From an uncultured Riemerella sp. (GTDB lineage Bacteria; Bacteroidota; Bacteroidia; Flavobacteriales; Weeksellaceae), in the NCBI GenBank assembly GCA_938037185.1, contig CALHQK010000068.1, positions 1 through 10,537 on the forward strand: a DNA stretch of 10,537 nucleotides. The letters are read 5' to 3'. The notes below the pieces were generated by a model that did not search any database, was not told the origin of the DNA, and was given only the letters and a program-made list of their open reading frames with translations. Positions 6,515-10,537 of the stretch are shown piece by piece. The position numbers were made by a program, and so were the translations under genes. The first letter of the stretch is position 1. Every line of letters starts with the position of its first letter.

Positions 6515-7383
6515 TGAGCAGACTGGACATCAAAGATATTATAAAAAAAGTAAAACAAATAGAAATCCGTTCCCGAAGGGAGGCTGATGCTTCCCTCATG
6601 GGGGCGTATCACTCTGCATTCAAGGGACAGGGAATGACTTTTGCCGAGATAAGACCCTACCAGTTCGGTGATGAAATCCGCAGAATAGACTGGAACAAAA
6701 CCGCCCGATTCCAACAGCCTTTTGTGAAAGTGATGGAAGAAGAGCGGGAACTCACCATAATGCTTTTGGTGGATATATCGGCATCTATGGACTATGGAAC
6801 GAAAATTTCGCTAAAAAAGGAATTCGTAGCCGAAATCTGCGCAAGTATAGGTTTTTCGGCACTGAAAAACAATGACAAAGTAGGGCTCATTCTCTTTGCA
6901 GATAAAGTCTATAAAGTCGTCCCGCCACAAAAAGGGAAAAAGCACCTTTTGGCTATGATATCTGATATCATTTCATCTGACTACATCGCCTCCGAAACCC
7001 ATCTGGACAAGGCTTTGGAATATATGATGAATGTTTTCAAAAAGAAATCTTTTCTTTTCGTTTTATCGGATTTTAATGATGATTTTCAAGAAAAAATACT
7101 GAAAACAGCTTCTAAAAAACACCAAATTTTAGGGCTGAAAATCTCTGATGAAAAAGACAATGAAATCCCTGACATCGGCTATGCTCTGCTATCCGACAGC
7201 GAAACAGGAAAGCAGATTTGGGTAAATACATCTGACCGAAGATGGCAGGAAAATTTTAAAGAAAATCAAATAAAAAAAGAACAAAAAACAAAGGAAATTT
7301 TCGAGAGTGCTTCAGCTGGATTCATCAGCCTAAAAACAGGCGATGAGTATGTGAAAGAACTAAGAAAATATTTCAAAAAGTAG
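6514..7383 (+). CDS. DUF58 domain-containing protein with VWA-like fold (MoxR partner)
   Basis: A 289-residue soluble DUF58 protein. The family signature GDEIRRIDWNKTAR is at 52-65 and a VWA-type metal-site motif, DISAS, at 87-91 (Asp-x-Ser-x-Ser). A second acidic loop, LSDFND, follows later. DUF58 genes almost always lie directly behind moxR, and the pair is thought to work as motor and adaptor in assembling or maturing envelope or enzyme complexes; the precise substrate here is unknown. The true start is ATG at 6514, which shares its A with the nrdD stop. An upstream in-frame extension to 6454 lies wholly inside nrdD and is not homologous. The protein lacks membrane segments, unlike BatA and BatB. 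It is separated from moxR by nrdG and nrdD, which is the oddity of this operon. Confidence 0.9.
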   Translation: MSRLDIKDIIKKVKQIEIRSRREADASLMGAYHSAFKGQGMTFAEIRPYQFGDEIRRIDWNKTARFQQPFVKVMEEERELTIMLLVDISASMDYGTKISLKKEFVAEICASIGFSALKNNDKVGLILFADKVYKVVPPQKGKKHLLAMISDIISSDYIASETHLDKALEYMMNVFKKKSFLFVLSDFNDDFQEKILKTASKKHQILGLKISDEKDNEIPDIGYALLSDSETGKQIWVNTSDRRWQENFKENQIKKEQKTKEIFESASAGFISLKTGDEYVKELRKYFKK

Positions 7384-7404
7384 CAAAAAAAATCAATAAC
7401 AGAA

Positions 7405-7428
7405 GGCATTTTAACTATTTTAGTTGCC
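7405..7428 (+). promoter_or_regulatory. Small hairpin in the DUF58-batD-like intercistronic gap
   Basis: The only sizeable gap inside the operon (56 bp) contains AACTA-TTT-TAGTT (7413-7425), flanked by GGC (7405-7407) and GCC (7426-7428) with a bulge on one side. It lies just upstream of the batD-like start and could tune mRNA stability or translation. The stem is short and AT-rich, so this is weak evidence. Confidence 0.25.
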
Positions 7429-7439
7429 ATGAATAAAAG

Positions 7440-8327
7440 ATGAAAAAATATTTTTTACTTTTCTTTTTCGGAACCACATTTGGATTTGCGCAGCAGCTTT
7501 CCACGAGTTTGGATAAACAAAAAATAGAACTCGGTGAAACGGCTGTTTTCAAAGTTAAAATAGAAAATTTAAATCAAAAAAATGTAATTTCAGCACCGAA
7601 AAATGGGCTTCTGCCGTTTAGTTTTGAGGAAACAAAAGACAGCATTTCCGAAAATCCAAATAGCTACGAACGAATTATAGAATTTACGATTTACGAGGAA
7701 GGGAAACACAGCATTCCTGCTTTGGAATTTAAAATCGGCGAGGAAATCCACCGCACCACGCCTTATGAAATAGAGGTTACCAATCCCACCCAGCAGGGCG
7801 AGGAAATCAATGACATCATGCCGAACGAAGAGGTAAAACTCTCTCTTTCAGACTATTGGGAAATGTATAAAAACTATTTCTTTGGCGGACTTGTTATTTT
7901 AGGGATTTTAGGATTTGTCTTTTTATTTATTTTTAATAGAAAAGTGAAAAATCTACGCGTAGAAAATCCAGCTTTGAAAACCCTGAAAAAATTAGAACAG
8001 CTAAAAAATAAAAACCTGATAGAAAAGAACGAATACCGCCTTTTCTATGTAGAACTGATCGAAATCTGCAGAGGCTATCTTGCTGATAATAAACATATTC
8101 CTGCTGACATCCTTCTCACAGAAGATTTGATAGATTTAATGAAAAGTAAACATTATATTTCCGATGAAGAAATAGAAGTCTTTGAAAAAGTGCTGACTCG
8201 TGGAGATTTAGTAAAATTCGCGAAGACCATTCCTGAAAAAAATACGATGGAAAGTGATTTTGACTCAATAAAAAACATTATATATTCTACTCATTTTAAC
8301 CCTAAAACTGATATAGACAATGTTTAA
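7440..8327 (+). CDS. BatD-like membrane protein with signal peptide
   Basis: A 295-residue protein with an N-terminal signal peptide (residues 1-17, cleavage probably after GFA before QQ), a beta-rich extracytoplasmic domain of about 125 residues containing the LGE-x-A-x-F-K-V strand pattern seen at the start of BatD/oxygen-tolerance proteins, one transmembrane helix at 147-166, and a cytoplasmic helical, lysine-rich tail. True BatD is about twice as long with repeated beta domains; this is the compact version often found between DUF58 and batA in flavobacteria. Its tail may contact the MoxR/DUF58 complex, which is inference. ATG at 7440 begins the signal peptide. The 3' end overlaps batA by 8 bp. 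The function of the family is not established biochemically. Confidence 0.75.
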   Translation: MKKYFLLFFFGTTFGFAQQLSTSLDKQKIELGETAVFKVKIENLNQKNVISAPKNGLLPFSFEETKDSISENPNSYERIIEFTIYEEGKHSIPALEFKIGEEIHRTTPYEIEVTNPTQQGEEINDIMPNEEVKLSLSDYWEMYKNYFFGGLVILGILGFVFLFIFNRKVKNLRVENPALKTLKKLEQLKNKNLIEKNEYRLFYVELIEICRGYLADNKHIPADILLTEDLIDLMKSKHYISDEEIEVFEKVLTRGDLVKFAKTIPEKNTMESDFDSIKNIIYSTHFNPKTDIDNV

Positions 8328-9303
8328 TTTTGAGTTTCATAGTCCGTGGTTTTTGGCTTTGTTTTTATTGTTTATTCCTTTAATTATCAAGGATTTAAAG
8401 AAAAGAAAAGAAAAAGGAATCCTCATACCCTCTACCCAAAATATACAAACGGGCAATGGCTATTTTTGGGTAAATAAAATACTCACTTTATCCAAATATT
8501 TTATTCTCTCTGCCCTGATTATCGCACTGGCAAGGCCTCGCACCTACACCATTAAAAACAACTATGAACAGGGCATTGACATTGTTTTAGCAGTGGATAT
8601 TTCGCTCAGTATGCTGGCAAGGGATTTTAGCCCAGACCGACTGACTGTACTGAAAAAACTTTCCCAAGATTTCGTTTCGCAAAGGGAAAATGACAGACTT
8701 GGGCTGGTCATCTACGCCGCAGAAGCCTTTATGAGAGTGCCGCTGACCACCGACCACGAGGTGATTTCTACCGAAATAGAAGAAATGCAGCCTGGTGATG
8801 TAGCCCATGGAACCGCCATAGGCGAAGGGCTGGCAGTAGCCACCAAACACCTGATAAAAAGCAAAGCTAAGAGCAAAGTAATCATTCTGATGACCGATGG
8901 AATGAACACCACAAGAAACGCAATGCCTGCCGAGGTTGCCAGCGATTTGGCTAGAAATAATGGGATAAAGGTATATACCATCGGTATTGGGACGGATGGA
9001 TACGCAGAGTCTCCCGCAGTTGATGGTTTTGGAGATGTATATTTCGTTCCTCAAAAAGTGGAAATAGATGAGCATTTGCTCAATTCTATTGCAGAAAATA
9101 CAGGCGGAAAATACTTCCGTGCCGATTCCAGCGAGAGTTTAGAATATATCTATAAGGAAATCAACCAGTTAGAGAAAACAAAAATCAAAGGAAAGAAAAA
9201 CTATGAATACACAGAATTTTTCAGGGTTTTTCTGTGGATGGCGCTGGTTTTGCTAATTTTAGACTGGATTCTGAGATGGCAGGTTTTTAAAATATTGAAA
9301 TAA
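8320..9303 (+). CDS. batA: BatA, VWA-domain aerotolerance-cluster membrane protein
   Basis: A 327-residue membrane-anchored VWA protein. The N-terminus FEFHSPWFLALFLLFIPLI is the typical BatA N-terminal helix; a second helix spans about 57-71 and ends ALARPRT, and a third closes the protein at about 303-320. The VWA domain between them has a complete metal-ion-dependent adhesion site: DISLS at 93-97, Thr165 in HGTAIGEG and Asp193 in MTDG. BatA was named in Bacteroides fragilis, where disruption of the bat operon reduced tolerance to oxygen; biochemically it is regarded as a partner of MoxR-type ATPases. ATG at 8320 lies inside the end of the batD-like gene (8-bp overlap) and gives the expected N-terminus. 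Its stop overlaps the batB start as TAATG. Confidence 0.9.
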   Translation: MFNFEFHSPWFLALFLLFIPLIIKDLKKRKEKGILIPSTQNIQTGNGYFWVNKILTLSKYFILSALIIALARPRTYTIKNNYEQGIDIVLAVDISLSMLARDFSPDRLTVLKKLSQDFVSQRENDRLGLVIYAAEAFMRVPLTTDHEVISTEIEEMQPGDVAHGTAIGEGLAVATKHLIKSKAKSKVIILMTDGMNTTRNAMPAEVASDLARNNGIKVYTIGIGTDGYAESPAVDGFGDVYFVPQKVEIDEHLLNSIAENTGGKYFRADSSESLEYIYKEINQLEKTKIKGKKNYEYTEFFRVFLWMALVLLILDWILRWQVFKILK

Positions 9304-10316
9304 TGAATTTAGAGTTAGGAAATACAAAATATTTATTTTTTCTGCTTATTTTACCGATAATTTTATTTTTAAGTTTCTCTTTTTTAAAGTGGAAAAATCG
9401 GACTAAAAATACTTTTGCGGAAAAAAGATTTCATGATTTAATATTCAGCCGAGAAGAAAATTTTCCAAAATTTGTTCCTTTTCTATTGATTTTGGCTGTG
9501 TCATTTTTAGTTTTAGCAATGACAGACCTCATCAGTACCGAAAAAGAAAAAATACAAGTAACCCAGAAATCTGGAAATGTAATTTTTTTAGTTGATATTT
9601 CCAATTCAATGAATGCGGGAGATATTGAGCCATCTCGGCTGGAACACGCAAAACAAATTGTAATTCAGTCTCTTAGAAACTTAACCGATGAAAAAGTAGG
9701 CATTGTAGTTTTTGCAGGGGAAGCCCACTCTATCATGCCGCTCACTACTGACTATTCTACCGCAGACCTCTACATCCGAAATATAGAAACCCTCCTTATC
9801 CAAAAACAAGGAACAGATTTCCTGTTGGCTGTGCAAGAGGCTGATAAAAAGCTGAATAAAGCATTTTCTGGAGCAAAAAAAATAATCTTAATAAGTGATG
9901 GCGAAGACAATGAGGATAATTATCAAAAAGCAATAAACCTCGCCAAAGAAAACAATATTTCCATTTCCACCGTAGGAATTGGGACAGAAGAAGGAGCACC
10001 GATTCCTGAATATCAGTTCAATTTTTATTCCGATTTTAAGAAAAATGAATACGGCGAAACCATCATCACCAAAAGGCAGACGAATGTACTAAAATCCCTT
10101 GCCGAACAAACTAACGGAAAATATATTGATGGAAATAATCTAATTGAAAGTGTCCGCGAAATTATCAAAGATATTAAATCCTCTGGAAAAGAGCAGACAA
10201 AAAGTCATATTTATACCCAAAACACCTCGCATTATTTCCAATGGTTTTTGGGAATTTCTGTTCTTCTGTTTTTTATTATCTATATATTTAATCCTAAAAA
10301 AGATTTAAATATATAA
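9303..10316 (+). CDS. batB: BatB, VWA-domain aerotolerance-cluster membrane protein
   Basis: A 337-residue paralogue of BatA with the same plan: helices at about 10-27 and 57-74, a VWA domain with DISNS at 98-102, Thr171 in KQGTDFLL and Asp199 in ISDGED, and a C-terminal helix at about 313-328. All residues of the metal site are intact, so it should bind Mg2+ and a ligand protein. It starts on the ATG sharing its A with the batA stop. It is the last gene of the operon here: the TPR gene batC that commonly follows is absent, and a convergent gene begins after 7 bp. The stop TAA at 10314-10316 is followed directly by the shared terminator hairpin. Confidence 0.9.
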   Translation: MNLELGNTKYLFFLLILPIILFLSFSFLKWKNRTKNTFAEKRFHDLIFSREENFPKFVPFLLILAVSFLVLAMTDLISTEKEKIQVTQKSGNVIFLVDISNSMNAGDIEPSRLEHAKQIVIQSLRNLTDEKVGIVVFAGEAHSIMPLTTDYSTADLYIRNIETLLIQKQGTDFLLAVQEADKKLNKAFSGAKKIILISDGEDNEDNYQKAINLAKENNISISTVGIGTEEGAPIPEYQFNFYSDFKKNEYGETIITKRQTNVLKSLAEQTNGKYIDGNNLIESVREIIKDIKSSGKEQTKSHIYTQNTSHYFQWFLGISVLLFFIIYIFNPKKDLNI

Positions 10317-10319
10317 AAA

Positions 10320-10341
10320 GGAGTTATAACATGATAACTCC
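10320..10341. terminator. Shared bidirectional terminator hairpin between batB and the DUF493 gene
   Basis: GGAGTTAT (10320-10327) and ATAACTCC (10334-10341) form a perfect 8-bp stem around a 6-nt loop. On the minus strand it is followed by TTTTTAT, a good rho-independent terminator; on the plus strand by CTCTATTTT, which is weaker. It overlaps the last codons of the convergent DUF493 gene and lies 3 bp past the batB stop. Confidence 0.75.
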
Positions 10342-10537
10342 CTCTATTTTAGCCACTTCTTTGTAAAGCTTAATTACATGGTCTGCATCTAAAACAAAGC
10401 AAGAAATACTGCAACTTATGTATTTAGCATTGCTGCTTTCATTAGTCGTGATGCTGTACTCTAAGCCGTCAAATATTCTGTAAATCTCAGCAAGTCTCTC
10501 ACTGTCGTTGATGAGAATGAATTTGTAGAGATAATTT
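10324..10537 (-). CDS. DUF493 family protein, C-terminal fragment
   Basis: The minus strand is open from the window's right edge to TAA at 10324-10326 and encodes the last 70 residues of a small protein. It shows the DUF493 (YbeD-like) alpha-beta fold pattern: YLYKFILINDSERLAEIYRI as first strand and helix, then a segment with S-x-N-A-K-Y-I-S-C-S-I, then a helix leading to the end IEGVIML, a tail characteristic of flavobacterial DUF493 proteins. Family members are about 90-100 residues, so only the first 20 or so are missing. The fold resembles ACT-like regulatory domains; no function is established (E. coli YbeD is uncharacterised). It converges on batB with a 7-bp gap and belongs to a different transcription unit. 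Confidence 0.75.
   Translation of the reverse strand, partial: NYLYKFILINDSERLAEIYRIFDGLEYSITTNESSNAKYISCSISCFVLDADHVIKLYKEVAKIEGVIML

Noticed and set aside
8587..9075. Minus-strand open frame of 162 codons opposite batA
   Set aside because: It lies across the conserved VWA domain of batA and has no recognisable domain; an antisense shadow.
1..10537. CRISPR arrays, tRNA or rRNA genes, insertion sequences
   Set aside because: No spaced direct repeats, cloverleaf sequences, transposase frames or terminal inverted repeats were found by eye.

Overview
The window looks like a chromosomal segment from a member of the Bacteroidota, most likely a facultatively anaerobic flavobacterium of the Weeksellaceae or Chryseobacterium/Cloacibacterium kind. 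The grounds are low GC, starts without Shine-Dalgarno sites, -7 elements of the Bacteroidota type (TAnnTTTG, seen exactly as TACTTTTG twice), a flavobacterial-style MoxR/Bat cluster and a DUF493 protein ending in the typical EGVIML tail. The genus assignment is inference; no marker gene fixes it.

Left part (1-958, minus strand): the start of an rlmB/TrmH-family rRNA methyltransferase, preceded by the wreck of two genes. A YitT-family membrane protein gene keeps its promoter and about 70 codons, is frameshifted at a homopolymer, and then runs into a DinB-like gene that has lost its own start. It reads as a deletion that fused two tandem genes and left rlmB as the only intact downstream gene.

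Middle left (839-2910, minus strand): a monocistronic P1B-type heavy-metal ATPase of the Zn/Cd/Pb class without an N-terminal metal-binding domain. It has two downstream hairpins, and its promoter carries a perfect 6-3-6 palindrome whose centre is the -33 TTG. That is a strong operator candidate.

Intergenic 2846-3258: divergent control region between the ATPase and the large operon. Beyond the ATPase promoter and operator nothing is confidently recognised.

Right part (3259-10316, plus strand): one tightly packed seven-gene operon: moxR AAA+ ATPase, nrdG, nrdD, DUF58/VWA protein, a BatD-like membrane protein with a signal peptide, batA and batB. Gene junctions are gaps of 7, 12 and 56 bp and overlaps of 1, 8 and 1 bp. 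The unusual point is that the oxygen-sensitive class III (anaerobic) ribonucleotide reductase and its radical-SAM activase sit between moxR and its usual partner DUF58, in a cluster named for Bacteroides aerotolerance. MoxR and the VWA proteins are expected to form a chaperone-like complex at the membrane. The nrd pair would supply dNTPs without oxygen, so co-transcription may tie envelope or stress function to anaerobic growth. The cluster stops after batB; no batC, full-length batD or batE follows.

Right edge (10320-10537): a convergent DUF493 gene, cut by the window end, whose last codons form the shared hairpin terminator.
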